Source: Pseudovibrio sp. Ad37
Lineage (GTDB): Bacteria > Pseudomonadota > Alphaproteobacteria > Rhizobiales > Stappiaceae
Assembly: GCF_001623075.1 (NCBI RefSeq)
Contig: NZ_LMCF01000215.1
Location: 1-64,000, forward strand
DNA length: 64,000 bases
Direction: 5' to 3'
In this document: positions 16,446 to 25,875 of the stretch, piece after piece
Layout: every line of letters starts with the position of its first letter
Numbering within the stretch: the first letter of the stretch is position 1
Notes under the pieces: generated by a model
What the model saw: only the letters and a program-made list of their open reading frames with translations
What the model was told of the DNA's origin: nothing
The model's database searches: none
Made by a program: the position numbers and the translations under genes

Positions 16446-17057
16446 TCATGCTTTTTCTGGAAGAACTGGCCGGTCCATCTGAAATACAGAATCAACCACC
16501 GAGTAATCCATATAACCCAACCGGGCCAAGGGCTTCATTTTCGCCACATTGAGCATGCCGTTTTCGAGCACACTCTCGTCGATATGCACACCAACAACCT
16601 GACCCAGTATAAGCCAGCTGTTGGTCTCATTTCCGTCAATATCGACCAGACGCTGCACATTGACCAGCTTACATTCCAACGCAGTTTTTGCTTCTAAAAC
16701 ACGTGGAGCCTTGATCAATTTGGATGGCTCTGCCGTTAAACCGGAAAGCTCGAACTCATCAACATCAGAACCAACCATTGCAGAGGACAGGTTCATCGCA
16801 TCTGCGAGTTCCAACGTGGCTTGGTTGCAGACAAACTCGCCAGTTTCTTCAATGTTGCGAACAGAGTCTTTGTAACCGCTGGAACCAATCACAACCATCG
16901 GCGGTGTATCACACACCGCATTGAAGAAGCTGTACGGAGCCAAATTGCGCACACCGTCTTTAGAGACGGTAGAAACCCAGCCAATCGGACGAGGCACAAC
17001 AACAGCCTTGAATGGATTGTGGGGCAATCCATGCGGCTTATTCGCTTCATAAAACAT
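16446..17057 (-). CDS. Flavin reductase family protein (FMN-binding split barrel)
   Basis: This 203-residue protein of the flavin reductase-like family uses NAD(P)H to reduce FMN or acts as an FMN-bound oxidoreductase. It shows the typical N-terminus PFKAVVVPRPIGWVSTVSKDG and NLAPYSFFNAVCDTPPMVVI, which line the flavin site, then GEFVCNQATLELADAMN. A clear ribosome binding site, GAGGTAAGTAT, precedes the ATG at 17057. The gene starts 16 bases after the nitroreductase stop, so the two form a flavin-enzyme operon. Pairing with a nitroreductase suggests reduction of nitro or quinone compounds, but this is inference. Confidence 0.88.
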   Translation of the reverse strand: MFYEANKPHGLPHNPFKAVVVPRPIGWVSTVSKDGVRNLAPYSFFNAVCDTPPMVVIGSSGYKDSVRNIEETGEFVCNQATLELADAMNLSSAMVGSDVDEFELSGLTAEPSKLIKAPRVLEAKTALECKLVNVQRLVDIDGNETNSWLILGQVVGVHIDESVLENGMLNVAKMKPLARLGYMDYSVVDSVFQMDRPVLPEKA

Positions 17058-17073
17058 ATACTTACCTCAACTC

Positions 17074-17679
17074 CTACGCATCAACACCGGAAAGAGAACT
17101 TTCAAAATATTCAGTCAATCGGGCAACATCAGGCCGAGGGCGCTCACTCGGAACAATGCTAGCGCTTCCGATATGAATGAAGCCTGCAAACCGCTCCCCA
17201 TCACGAGCGCCAAGATAGGCAGCTGCCTCATCATCAAAAGCATACCACTCAGAGAGCCACTGGCCTGCAAAACCCATTGAAAAGCAGGCATTGAGGAGCG
17301 AAACACAAACCGCCCCAACAGCAAGCTCCTGCTCCCAGACCGGAACTTTATGTTCCCGGTTTGGAGAAGACAAAACGCCAATAACCAACGGCGCACGCTT
17401 GAATCGCTCCAGCTCCATTGCCTTGGTGTTCTCACCAAGGGAGCCCTGACGTTTTTCTGCAATTTCAGCAAGCTTTAGACCGATAGGATCAGCCTGTGAA
17501 TTGTCATAGATAATATACCGCCAAGGAGAAATTTTTCCGTGATCTGGAACACGGCAGGCCATTTCAAGAAGCTCTGAAATTTGTGCTTGATTGGGACCAG
17601 GATGCACGAGCGTTGCAGCGAGATGGGAGCGACGAGTTTTGAGAAAACTCTTCAGTTCTGGAAGGTCTTTAGTTTCCAC
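17074..17679 (-). CDS. Nitroreductase family protein
   Basis: This 201-residue FMN enzyme resembles the short YdjA-type nitroreductases. FMN-contacting segments are visible: FLKTRRSHLAATLV (Arg-Arg-Ser near residue 17), CRVPDHGKISPWRYIIY near 44-60, and AGQWLSEWYAFDDEAAAYLG with GFIHIG near the C-terminus. It would reduce nitro groups or quinones with NAD(P)H. It is the first gene of a two-gene operon with the flavin reductase at 16446-17057. Confidence 0.88.
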   Translation of the reverse strand: METKDLPELKSFLKTRRSHLAATLVHPGPNQAQISELLEMACRVPDHGKISPWRYIIYDNSQADPIGLKLAEIAEKRQGSLGENTKAMELERFKRAPLVIGVLSSPNREHKVPVWEQELAVGAVCVSLLNACFSMGFAGQWLSEWYAFDDEAAAYLGARDGERFAGFIHIGSASIVPSERPRPDVARLTEYFESSLSGVDA

Positions 17680-17938
17680 GGTCTCGATTCTTTTCAGGAT
17701 TTCAACGATTAAAGCTACGCAATAGTCCTATACAGAATATCAACTGTGTCAATTAAAGGATGGTCTTGCCCCATTCTTGCCACATTGACTACCAATCCCC
17801 AACCCACTTAGTAAAAATTTATAAAACACTTCCAAATCACAGTTTGTCACTGTAATCTGATTTCACTCGATCGGGTGTCGGTTTTGTATTTACTGTCGCA
17901 CACGGGTAACACTTTCTGAAGTAGTAGCGAGAGCACAC

Positions 17939-19024
17939 GTGAAGTTAGAGCGGATATCGACGTTCAGCAAAGCGCTACAACGCGCAGCAACCGCCACAGC
18001 ATTTTGTGCTGGATTGGCCTTGCTTGGAAACGCCGCTCAGGCTGCAGGTCCTATTCCTGTTTCCAAACCTGCTTTGCCATTCTCTAAAGAAGTGCTGGAC
18101 TTGGGCGCAAAGCCAGACAAGACCATCGCACCTCCTATCAGCTATGATCCGCTCAGCGGTTATCAGGGACAATCCCTTGCACCAACAATGGGTACGAGCT
18201 TTTTGCCGTATGCTCCCCCATCTGTAGGCGCAGAGCAGGCACCTGTCGGCGCACAGCCTGTCCTTTATCTGGTAGCAAAGCTGGCTGAGGGAACACCAAA
18301 CCTCACACGCGGCTTGAAATGGCGTGTCTACTCTTCAAAAGAAAATGATGACGGATCTTTGACTATGGTTGCGTCCTCTCAAGATCAGGACGCAGAATTC
18401 CGCCTCGATCCGGGTACTTACCTCGTTCACACCTCTTTTGGCAAAGTCACTGCAACCACTCGCTATGAACTTAAAAGCGGTGTGAAGACAGGAACAATCA
18501 TCCTGAATGCAGGTGGCATTCGTCTGGACGCTGCTCTGGGTAATGATCAACAGATGCCACGCAAAGATGTGCGCTTTAACATCTACGATATGACTTACGA
18601 CACCACGGGCAACCGCGGTCTCATTGCATCTGGCATCAAGCCGGGCGAGCTGGTTCCAGTGAGCGCAGGCACCTACCATATTGAAAGCCGCTACGGCGAT
18701 GTCAACGCTGTCGTACGCGCAGATATTCACGTTCAGGCAGGCAAGCTGACCGAAGCAACCCTTTACCATCAGGCAGGCAACATCACGCTGAAACTGGTAA
18801 GCGTCAAGAACAAAACATCTTTGGCCAACACGTCTTGGACGATCCTCTCTCCAGGCGGCGACACCGTTGCAAGCGGCAATGGCGCATTCCTTGACCTCAC
18901 CCTAGCAGCCGGAACCTATACGGTTATGGCGCGCAACAATGGTGAGATGTATCGCGAAGAGTTCACGGTCAATCCAAGCGTAAACAATGTGGAAGTGGAA
19001 GTGCTTGCAGAAAACCCTCTGTAA
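17939..19024 (+). CDS. Secreted protein with three beta-sandwich repeats, unknown function
   Basis: The 361-residue protein starts with GTG at 17939 and has a long signal peptide (ALQRAATATAFCAGLALLGN, cleavage near AQA at residue 35). A proline-rich stretch follows to about residue 105. Three similar modules come next, each with a xAGTY or PGTY turn: FRLDPGTYLVHTSFGKV at about 148, VPVSAGTYHIESRYGDV at about 239, LTLAAGTYTVMARNNGE at about 322. This resembles carboxypeptidase-regulatory-like or Ig-like folds. I expect a periplasmic or surface protein. Neighbours give no clue. A strong terminator follows. Confidence 0.75.
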   Translation: MKLERISTFSKALQRAATATAFCAGLALLGNAAQAAGPIPVSKPALPFSKEVLDLGAKPDKTIAPPISYDPLSGYQGQSLAPTMGTSFLPYAPPSVGAEQAPVGAQPVLYLVAKLAEGTPNLTRGLKWRVYSSKENDDGSLTMVASSQDQDAEFRLDPGTYLVHTSFGKVTATTRYELKSGVKTGTIILNAGGIRLDAALGNDQQMPRKDVRFNIYDMTYDTTGNRGLIASGIKPGELVPVSAGTYHIESRYGDVNAVVRADIHVQAGKLTEATLYHQAGNITLKLVSVKNKTSLANTSWTILSPGGDTVASGNGAFLDLTLAAGTYTVMARNNGEMYREEFTVNPSVNNVEVEVLAENPL

Positions 19025-19049
19025 GGCTTGCACAAGATTAAGAATGACC

Positions 19050-19071
19050 AAGGCGCCTCACTCGGCGCCTT
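19050..19071 (+). terminator. Rho-independent terminator
   Basis: AAGGCGCC pairs with GGCGCCTT around TCACTC, followed by TTTTTATT. Confidence 0.9.
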
Positions 19072-19140
19072 TTTTATTGGTTTACGCACACGTTAAGGAG
19101 GAGGCCCTACGGGAGAAAAAAGGTTTCCGCCCTTGGCGTC

Positions 19141-19958
19141 TCAACACAATCCCGCAAACTCATAACAGTTTGCCTGAAGTTCATCCATCATTTCTCTCTG
19201 GCTCTCGCATCCCTCTAAAACCTCAAAGGAAATAGGAGAGCCAATCCGCGCAAGAATGGTTTGTCCCAGAATGCTCTTAAATTCGCGGATGAGAAGCGAC
19301 AATCGTAAACTCAGGGAAAAGCGACTGACCATGTGGAACAATGCCGAGTTCTGCCCCTCAAAATAAACTGGCAACACCGTTGCTCGCGCATTTCGAATGA
19401 GCTTGGCACTTAACGTCTTCCAAGGAAGCTCCTCAGCCCTGCCAAACGGCTTAGCAGCTGTAGCAACTCCACCTCCTGGAAAGATCACAATCACCAGCCC
19501 TTCCCGTAGCAGTCTAAGGGCTTCCTGCCGTGTTTTCAAGTTGGTCCGCAAGGCTTCTTCGGTTTCTTCAAAATCTACCGGTAAGGCAAAATGCCTGATC
19601 TCAGGCACCTTCACCAGCTCGTTATTGATCAGCACGCGATAAGGACGGTTCAGCTGCTCAGCAAGTGAAAGGATCGCAATGCCACTGCAATACCGTAGGG
19701 ATGGTTTGCAATCAGCACCAAAGGCTTTCCATCTAGATCAGAGGGCGGCCAGTCGTGTCCAGAACATTCCACACACAGGTCAATCTGATCCAGCAGATCT
19801 CGCCAAAGCGCTCGATCAGAAACTGAGAAGCCTGTTCGCCAGCCCTCATAAAGGTTCAGCAGCGCTCGTCTGCCAGAAAGACCTTCAATGCCGCGAATAA
19901 GCCACCGCTTCAATAAAGGATGATTATTATTGGCATAGCTCAAATCGGCGTAGTTCAC
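19141..19958 (-). pseudogene. Lysophospholipid acyltransferase (PlsC-like), frameshifted
   Basis: Two minus-strand frames together make one acyltransferase. The first (from 19958) reads to LVLIANHPYGI, the acceptor motif with the catalytic histidine, then falls into an out-of-frame tail and stops at 19650. The second frame continues correctly as AILSLAEQLNRPYRVLINNE and goes on through VIFPGGGVATAAKPFGRAEE, the family's third motif. Around 19686-19692 five bases stand where six are expected, so one base is missing between GGTATT and GGCATT. The lost segment includes the HxxxxD region. There is no slippery homopolymer, so decay or an assembly error is more likely than programmed frameshifting. 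Confidence 0.8.
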
Positions 19959-20056
19959 GACATCCTCACTTCACATAACTCATTTTCATCTGAGCGGGTT
20001 TTGTAAGCTTTCGCAAACTTACGTGAAGTTTAGGCGACAGTGAGGCCAAAAAGAAA

Positions 20057-20088
20057 AAGGCTGGCAACAGAAACCTGCAGCCAGCCTT
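20057..20088 (-). terminator. Terminator of thrS
   Basis: AAGGCTGGC and GCCAGCCTT pair; on the minus strand TTTCTTTTT follows. It is 25 bases past the thrS stop. Confidence 0.85.
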
Positions 20089-20112
20089 CAAAATTTCACT
20101 CAGTCGAAAAGA

Positions 20113-22059
20113 TCAGGAAGCCTGCTCTTTCAGGTCTGGAGCTGCTGCTTCATCAGTAAGGCTTGCCACCGCCTCATCCAATGTCATTGATGTTTGATTA
20201 CGCGAACCAAGACGACGGATGCTCACTGTCTTCTCTTCTGCTTCACGCTTACCAACTGCAATAATCACTGGGATCTTGGCATGAGAATGCTCACGAACTT
20301 TGTAGTTGATCTTCTCATTACGAAGATCCAGCTCACCGCGCAAACCAGCTTTTTTCAGCGCCGCATGCACTTCTTTTGCATAATCATCTGCATCAGAGGT
20401 GATTGCTGCCACAACGAAGTGCTGAGGTGTCAGCCACAACGGGAAATGACCAGCAAAGTTCTCAATGAGGATGCCGAGGAAGCGTTCCAAAGAACCACAG
20501 ATCGCGCGGTGAATCATCACCGGCTGCTTCTTCTCGCCATCGCTATCGACATAGAACGCACCAAAGCGCTCTGGCAAGGTGAAATCGACCTGAGTGGTAC
20601 CGCACTGCCATTCACGACCAATAGCATCACGCAAAGTGTACTCAAACTTAGGACCGTAGAACGCACCCTCGCCTTCAAGAATGCCTGTCTTGATCTTGCC
20701 GCCAGAGTTCGCTTCGATCTCCTTCAGCACTTCTCCCATCACAGCTTCAGCGTGATCCCAGACTTCATCAGAACCAACACGCTTTTCAGGACGGGTTGAG
20801 AGCTTCACAACAATCTCTTCAAACCCGAAGTCCTTGTAGACGGACATAATCAGATCGTTGATCTTGTGGCATTCCGCAGCCATCTGTTCTTCAGTACAGA
20901 ACACATGCGCATCATCCTGCGTAAACGCGCGAACGCGCATCAGACCATGCAACGCACCGGATGGCTCATAGCGGGAAACCGCACCGAATTCAGCCATACG
21001 CAGTGGCAGATCACGATAGGACTTCAGGCCGTGCTTGAAGATCTGGACGTGACCAGGACAGTTCATCGGCTTAATTGCAAAGACGCGGTGGTCTTCGGTC
21101 TCAGTCGCAAACATGTTCTCACGGTACCATTCCCAATGACCGGAAGTCTCCCAGAGCGACTTATCCAGAATCTGAGGTGCATTCACTTCCTGATAATCAT
21201 CAGCAAGACGGCGACGCATGTAGTTGGTCAGGTTCTGGAACAGCTGCCAGCCCTTGTGATGCCAGAAGACAACACCCGGACCTTCCTCCTGGAAGTGGTA
21301 CAGATCCATTTCGCGGCCAAGTTTACGGTGGTCGCGCTTTTCAGCTTCCTCAAGCATATGGAGGTAAGCTTTCAGGTCTTTCTCATTGGACCATGCAGTA
21401 CCATAGATGCGGGTCAGCATTTCATTGTTGGAATCGCCGCGCCAGTAAGCACCAGCAACAGTCATCAACTTGAATGCCTGACCGACCTGGCCAGTGGATG
21501 CCATATGCGGACCACGGCAAAGATCCAGCCAGTCACCCTGCTTATAGATCTTAACAGTCTGATCTTCAGGAATCGCATCAACAAGCTCAACCTTGTAATC
21601 TTCACCCTTGGAAGCAAAGTATTCCTTCGCTTCGTCGCGGCTCCAGATTTCCTTGGTAAACTTCGCATTGCGCTGAATGATCTGCTGCATCTTCTTTTCG
21701 ATTTTTGGCAGATCTTCAGGTGTGAATGGCGTTTCACGCTTAAAGTCGTAATAAAAACCGTTCTCGATAACAGGGCCGATTGTAACCTGTGTATCAGGCC
21801 ACAGCTCCTGCACAGCTTCTGCCATCACGTGCGCCGCATCGTGGCGGATCAATTCCAGCGCACGAGGGTCATCGCGAGTAACAAATTCAATCGCAGCACT
21901 TGCTGGAATAGGATCAGAAAGATCGCGCAGCTCACCGTCAATCGCGACGGCAACAGCTTTCTTCAAGAGAGATTTAGAAATGCTCCCCGCAACGTCAGCT
22001 CCGGTGGAACCAGCGTCATATTCGCGAACGGAATTGTCAGGGAAAGTCAATTGCAGCAT
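20113..22059 (-). CDS. thrS: Threonine--tRNA ligase
   Basis: Cytoplasmic class II synthetase that charges tRNA-Thr, 648 residues. Order of domains: TGS ([20 protein letters not shown]), the editing domain with [16 protein letters not shown] near residue 77, the catalytic core with [15 protein letters not shown] and [29 protein letters not shown] and [17 protein letters not shown], then the anticodon-binding domain from about 545 ([11 protein letters not shown]). The Cys and His zinc ligands of the core are present. I choose ATG at 22059 (after GGAGACTTGAT); an upstream TTG at 22089 adds ten residues without support. Confidence 0.97.
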   Translation of the reverse strand: MLQLTFPDNSVREYDAGSTGADVAGSISKSLLKKAVAVAIDGELRDLSDPIPASAAIEFVTRDDPRALELIRHDAAHVMAEAVQELWPDTQVTIGPVIENGFYYDFKRETPFTPEDLPKIEKKMQQIIQRNAKFTKEIWSRDEAKEYFASKGEDYKVELVDAIPEDQTVKIYKQGDWLDLCRGPHMASTGQVGQAFKLMTVAGAYWRGDSNNEMLTRIYGTAWSNEKDLKAYLHMLEEAEKRDHRKLGREMDLYHFQEEGPGVVFWHHKGWQLFQNLTNYMRRRLADDYQEVNAPQILDKSLWETSGHWEWYRENMFATETEDHRVFAIKPMNCPGHVQIFKHGLKSYRDLPLRMAEFGAVSRYEPSGALHGLMRVRAFTQDDAHVFCTEEQMAAECHKINDLIMSVYKDFGFEEIVVKLSTRPEKRVGSDEVWDHAEAVMGEVLKEIEANSGGKIKTGILEGEGAFYGPKFEYTLRDAIGREWQCGTTQVDFTLPERFGAFYVDSDGEKKQPVMIHRAICGSLERFLGILIENFAGHFPLWLTPQHFVVAAITSDADDYAKEVHAALKKAGLRGELDLRNEKINYKVREHSHAKIPVIIAVGKREAEEKTVSIRRLGSRNQTSMTLDEAVASLTDEAAAPDLKEQAS

Positions 22060-22358
22060 ATCAAGTCTCCAGCTCACTCCTGCAAACAAGGCAGGTAAGC
22101 GGTTTGGTGTTAATCATGGATTGCCTGAATAAACAATTCTTGAAGACGCGTCCAGATGATTTTAAGCGCACCCAACTCTGTTTTCCTCGGGAGAGATCAC
22201 CTAATCGACAGGTTACACACCTTGAATTACCACTGGTTAGCAAGGGTTTAGCTAGCCTTCCCCCTCCCCACTCCTCATACTGTTTGCAACAACAGGATTC
22301 GCAAACTCCATCACAAGGAATGCATGACGCACACTCTACCAGCAACCAGGAGCTGAGC

Positions 22359-23699
22359 ATGACGACGCCAAAGCCAAAGCTCTACTTTGATTTGACCACC
22401 TTGAGGCAGAACCGCTCTACCTCATTACAGGCGAATGGCGTCACCAGAACACTCTATGAAACAGCCAGACGCTTTTATAAGGATGACCTTGAAGTCACCT
22501 TCATCTGCCATGACGCCCGAACAAACGAATATGTGAGTGTGCAAGCCGATCCTCTGTTTAAAGATGATGACCTTAACCCTGCATATCTGCCCGACTTGCT
22601 GGGCGCTCCTGTAAAAACATTCCATCTTGAAAAATACAGGAACCGCAAAATCAAAGGACTATTTCACAGGTTGCGGCATACATTGCGCTCACATGCGGAT
22701 GAAACCATCGGAGCTTATGATGGAGAAGCGCTTGGAGATCCACTCTCCGACATTGATGCTCCTTTCCTTTCATTAGGAAACCTGGAAGAAGCCCGGCGTT
22801 TGACTGAATATGTGAAGAGCCGCGCACCATATGTACCAGTCTATGTCATGATCCATGACATATCTCCTTTGCGTCTCAACGACCCTGAAGAAGACCTCGG
22901 CGCAAAACTTTGGCTGGAACATCTAAGGCGAACTGTCACTACAAGACCGCACGTTCTGGCAAACTCTGAGTATACGAGAAGCGATCTGCTGAAATTCCTG
23001 GCAGAGCAGAAACTCCCATCCCCTCAGAGCACAAGCGTGGTACATTTGGCTCATGAATTTCAGGAAACAGAGCCGATCTACCCGCTCAGACAACGCCCGG
23101 AGAATGGTTTTTTTTTGCTGTTAGGTGACATTAGATACCGAAAAAATGCGAAGCTGGTTTTTGACGCTTACTTGCACATTCTGGAGCACAACGAAGATAC
23201 CCCGCTGCCACAGCTCATATGCGCAGGCGCAATTCCAAATGGCGCCTTTGCAAGCCTCAACAAAGATCAGCAATATACGGCTATTGGCAAGTACGTGACG
23301 ATTGTCCAATCGCCCTCGCAAGCCGAGCTCACCGCCCTTTACAAAGAAGCAATTGCGTTGGTGTATCCGAGCTTGTTTGAAGGATACGGCCTGCCCGTCG
23401 GCGAAGCTCTTTGGATGGGGACACCTGTGCTTGCCTCAAATGCGACCTCTATTCCAGAAGTTGGTGGTGATCATTGCCGATATTTCGACCCGCACAACGC
23501 TGAGGAACTGGCCGCCCTGATCCAATCAACATTAAAAACCAAGGACGCTTTACGCGCAGAACTCCCCTTAAGGGCTGAGCTCCGGCAATGGCAGAATGTT
23601 AAAGAGGATATCTGGCAGGCTATTCAAAGCCACAGCACATCACCGGACAAGCGATCATCCGGCTCAGAGAGCATCCCACAAAAACTGGAAGAGACTTAA
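22359..23699 (+). CDS. Glycosyltransferase family 4 protein
   Basis: This 446-residue GT-B fold enzyme transfers a sugar from a nucleotide donor. The N-terminal half is variable (KLYFDLTTLRQNRSTSLQAN). The C-terminal half has the GT4 donor-site pattern: GFFLLLGDIRYRKNAKLV near residue 250, then ALVYPSLFEGYGLPVGEALW with the E-x7-E pair, and GTPVLASNATSIPEVGGD. ATG at 22359 follows AGGAGCTGAGC; the long open stretch back to 22104 has no ribosome binding site and no family similarity. Its acceptor is unknown. It diverges from thrS and overlaps the stop of the convergent ASCH gene by a few bases. Confidence 0.87.
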   Translation: MTTPKPKLYFDLTTLRQNRSTSLQANGVTRTLYETARRFYKDDLEVTFICHDARTNEYVSVQADPLFKDDDLNPAYLPDLLGAPVKTFHLEKYRNRKIKGLFHRLRHTLRSHADETIGAYDGEALGDPLSDIDAPFLSLGNLEEARRLTEYVKSRAPYVPVYVMIHDISPLRLNDPEEDLGAKLWLEHLRRTVTTRPHVLANSEYTRSDLLKFLAEQKLPSPQSTSVVHLAHEFQETEPIYPLRQRPENGFFLLLGDIRYRKNAKLVFDAYLHILEHNEDTPLPQLICAGAIPNGAFASLNKDQQYTAIGKYVTIVQSPSQAELTALYKEAIALVYPSLFEGYGLPVGEALWMGTPVLASNATSIPEVGGDHCRYFDPHNAEELAALIQSTLKTKDALRAELPLRAELRQWQNVKEDIWQAIQSHSTSPDKRSSGSESIPQKLEET

Positions 23700-24118
23700 T
23701 TCGGCTTAGCTTGATCGCGTTCGAAGATCTTTACCAGCTGGAAATACTCACAAACCAACTTCATATCTTGAGCAAAGACACCGTTCCGCTCAAAATATTC
23801 ACGATGCGCGTCCTGCCAAAATTCAAGGCTAAGATCGCCTTCACCTTCCAGCACAGCCCAAATTTCATCAATCTCGTCGAACTGGCGCACATCAACAGTA
23901 ACCATCTCAATGACGCAAGCGGCTTGCCCCTTACCATCAAGAATAACGAACTGATCACCCGGCTGAGGAAGCGGCTCCCCTTCTTTCTCATAGGAAAGCA
24001 GATCGCCACAGGTAGCCGTCTTTGTTCCATTCAGAACAAGCTCAAGCAAGCTGTCAGCAAGGTCAGGGCTGTCGCCAAAAGCATAACTTGGGAGGTCTTC
24101 AAAACCTTCAATAGACAT
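23696..24118 (-). CDS. ASCH domain-containing protein
   Basis: This 140-residue soluble protein belongs to the ASCH superfamily, related to PUA-type RNA-binding folds. The family hallmarks are LVLNGTKTATCGDLLSYEKE (the GxKxxT-like loop), PQPGDQFVILDGKGQAACVIE, and GDLSLEFWQDAHREYFER near residue 95. ASCH proteins are thought to bind RNA or modified nucleosides, and some act as amidohydrolases; which applies here is not known. The gene converges on the glycosyltransferase with overlapping stop regions. Confidence 0.88.
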   Translation of the reverse strand: MSIEGFEDLPSYAFGDSPDLADSLLELVLNGTKTATCGDLLSYEKEGEPLPQPGDQFVILDGKGQAACVIEMVTVDVRQFDEIDEIWAVLEGEGDLSLEFWQDAHREYFERNGVFAQDMKLVCEYFQLVKIFERDQAKPN

Positions 24119-24157
24119 GCATCTCTACCGTAACAAACTGATTTTATGAAAGAAAGA

Positions 24158-24242
24158 TGGTGGAGGAGGTTGGATTCGAACCAACGTAGGCATAGCCAGC
24201 GGATTTACAGTCCGCCCCCTTTAGCCACTCGGGCACTCCTCC
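24158..24242 (-). tRNA. tRNA-Tyr (GTA)
   Basis: The minus strand folds into a tRNA with a long variable arm: acceptor GGAGGAG pairs with CTCCTCC, the anticodon GTA (24206-24208) sits in the loop ACTGTAAAT, the T-arm is GGTTCGAATCC, and CCA is encoded at the 3' end. GTA specifies tyrosine, and the type II variable arm agrees. Confidence 0.97.
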
Positions 24243-24592
24243 GTCGCATTGGCCAAGTTGGCCGCGCCGTGTGAGGACGGGTTATCTTCATTTGAGCCCC
24301 TCTTGTCAACGCTCCTTTGAAATTTGGGTTAGGAAAACATAGGAAAAAACGTTTTTGGCCCTCAATCTGTGAACAACACGCCTCTAGGCAGCTCTCACAT
24401 AGGCATAATCACGTATTCCGCACACAAAAATTTCATGAATTTCAACACCGGCAGATAGCTTTTCATTAAGCCAAGAACCCGGAACCACTGCAAGTTGCTG
24501 GACGCAACTCTACATTAAGCCATTATCTTCAAACGAAATTATGAGTTTCTGTATTGGAGTGCACACCACACTGATCATCCAAAGGTATTCAA
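24243..24592. other. Intergenic region upstream of the 24593 gene
   Basis: Contains the presumed tRNA-Tyr promoter (minus strand) and the promoter of the secreted-protein genes. I see no gene or clear repeat. Confidence 0.4.
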
Positions 24593-24892
24593 ATGAGCAG
24601 GCACTGGCTTTTCACATATCTTGTCGTCATGGGGTTTGCGCTCACGTCTGGAGCGCGTCCTGCTCACGCTCAGATATCTATTGAACCCTCTCTTGGAACC
24701 TCTGGAACTGTCGAACCAGAACCAGATAATGCAGAAGAAGACCCATCCATGATGAGCGGTATGCCGGAATACCAAATGAGCAATCCGCACGACATGCCGG
24801 CACCATCCGAACCGACGACTGATCCAACCGCTACTGACAATGAGCAAAGCGAGAATGACAAAGGAAGTTTTTGGTCGCAGTTCTTTCAGTAG
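24593..24892 (+). CDS. Small secreted acidic protein, unknown (99 aa)
   Basis: A signal peptide (YLVVMGFALTSGARPAHA) is followed by an acidic, proline-rich, probably disordered chain (TVEPEPDNAEEDP) with several Met-containing segments, ending in SFWSQFFQ. The start has only a weak ribosome binding site (AAAGG). It lies 48 bases before another secreted protein, so the two may be cotranscribed. No known family. Confidence 0.6.
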   Translation: MSRHWLFTYLVVMGFALTSGARPAHAQISIEPSLGTSGTVEPEPDNAEEDPSMMSGMPEYQMSNPHDMPAPSEPTTDPTATDNEQSENDKGSFWSQFFQ

Positions 24893-24940
24893 CCTTTGAA
24901 CTCAATCAAACAGCGGCAAGAATGAAAACAGGATAACCCA

Positions 24941-25495
24941 ATGAAACCCTTAGCAATCCTGAGCGCAAGCGCAGTCTTGTTCATTCATTCATCTGGTCTG
25001 GTCGCAGTTGCACAGGTTACGGGAGATGGCCCGCCCGTCCCAACCAGCAAAAGCCTCCAAAGCGACATCCACACACTCGCAGAAACTGGAAGTGGCGCTT
25101 CCGCTGCAAAAGCCGCCGAGCAATGGTTAGGGAAATCATTGAATTTCGCCTGGACTATTACAAAGGAAGGCGCAGAGGCAATTGAAGAGAAGTTCACGAC
25201 CTTCATCTGCAACAGTGAAGCACTCGCCTGGAACACCACCTCCAAACTTGGCAAGAGCAAAGGATCTGCAACCTATACCGTGCAGCAGATCACACCGGAA
25301 ATTACTCAAATCTCTTGGAAGGATAATCCGCAGGAATCCAATCTCGGGTGGGTTTGGACATTAGATGCTGCCAGCGGAAAAGCATACGGTGTTGTTATCA
25401 ACTCACAGCCCTATGAAAACCTCTCCATTGAAGGAGAGTTCGCGGTTTTGCCAGTCCTCACTGAAGAAGAGAAAAACGAGTTCACCTGCCCTTAG
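24941..25495 (+). CDS. Secreted protein, possibly lipocalin/MoaF-like (184 aa)
   Basis: A signal peptide (cleavage after VAVAQ, about residue 25) leads into a mature domain of about 155 residues. The stretch ATYTVQQITPEITQISWKDN followed by GWVWTLDAASGKAYGVV resembles the beta strands of MoaF-like small barrel proteins, but similarity by eye is weak. Two cysteines (FICNSE and the C-terminal FTCP) could form a disulfide. It probably shares a transcript with the small secreted protein just upstream. Function unknown. Confidence 0.6.
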   Translation: MKPLAILSASAVLFIHSSGLVAVAQVTGDGPPVPTSKSLQSDIHTLAETGSGASAAKAAEQWLGKSLNFAWTITKEGAEAIEEKFTTFICNSEALAWNTTSKLGKSKGSATYTVQQITPEITQISWKDNPQESNLGWVWTLDAASGKAYGVVINSQPYENLSIEGEFAVLPVLTEEEKNEFTCP

Positions 25496-25510
25496 CAACA
25501 GGAACGGTTT

Positions 25511-25864
25511 CTAGTCCGGCAGATCAAAGCGCGTCTTGGGGTCAATATGGTGTCCAGTCCAGTGCCCATAGCGCCAGGGCAGATACCATCTGGAATGCTC
25601 GGGCAGACTTGCAGGCACAGGATCATACCCGCTGGCTCCATATGGGTTACAACGGATGATCCGTGATAACCCAATCCAACCACCACGCCAAAAGCCGAAA
25701 CGCACCATCGCCTCAGCTGTATAATGTGAGCAGGAAGGCTGATAACGGCACGCACGCCCGAGTATCAACGACAAACTGTGTTGGTAAATCCAAATAAGCC
25801 CGATCCCAACCCGCGCCATCAGGCTGGCAGGCCTCACTTTGGGGAGCGGTTCGGGCTTACACAT
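25511..25864 (-). CDS. yidD: Membrane protein insertion efficiency factor YidD
   Basis: YidD is a small inner-face membrane-associated protein that helps YidC insert membrane proteins. The 117-residue protein has the full signature: IGLIWIYQHSLSLILGRACR, then YQPSCSHYTAEAM and GWIGLSRIIRCNPYGASGYDPVP, including the conserved Cys residues. The gene begins 11 bases after the stop of the NifU-like gene on the same strand, so they are likely cotranscribed. Confidence 0.95.
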   Translation of the reverse strand: MCKPEPLPKVRPASLMARVGIGLIWIYQHSLSLILGRACRYQPSCSHYTAEAMVRFGFWRGGWIGLSRIIRCNPYGASGYDPVPASLPEHSRWYLPWRYGHWTGHHIDPKTRFDLPD

Positions 25865-25875
25865 TTCAGTTGGCC

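Noticed and set aside
20866-22098. Plus-strand frame of 410 codons opposite thrS
   Set aside because: It lies entirely within thrS, whose protein is unmistakable. It has no domain.
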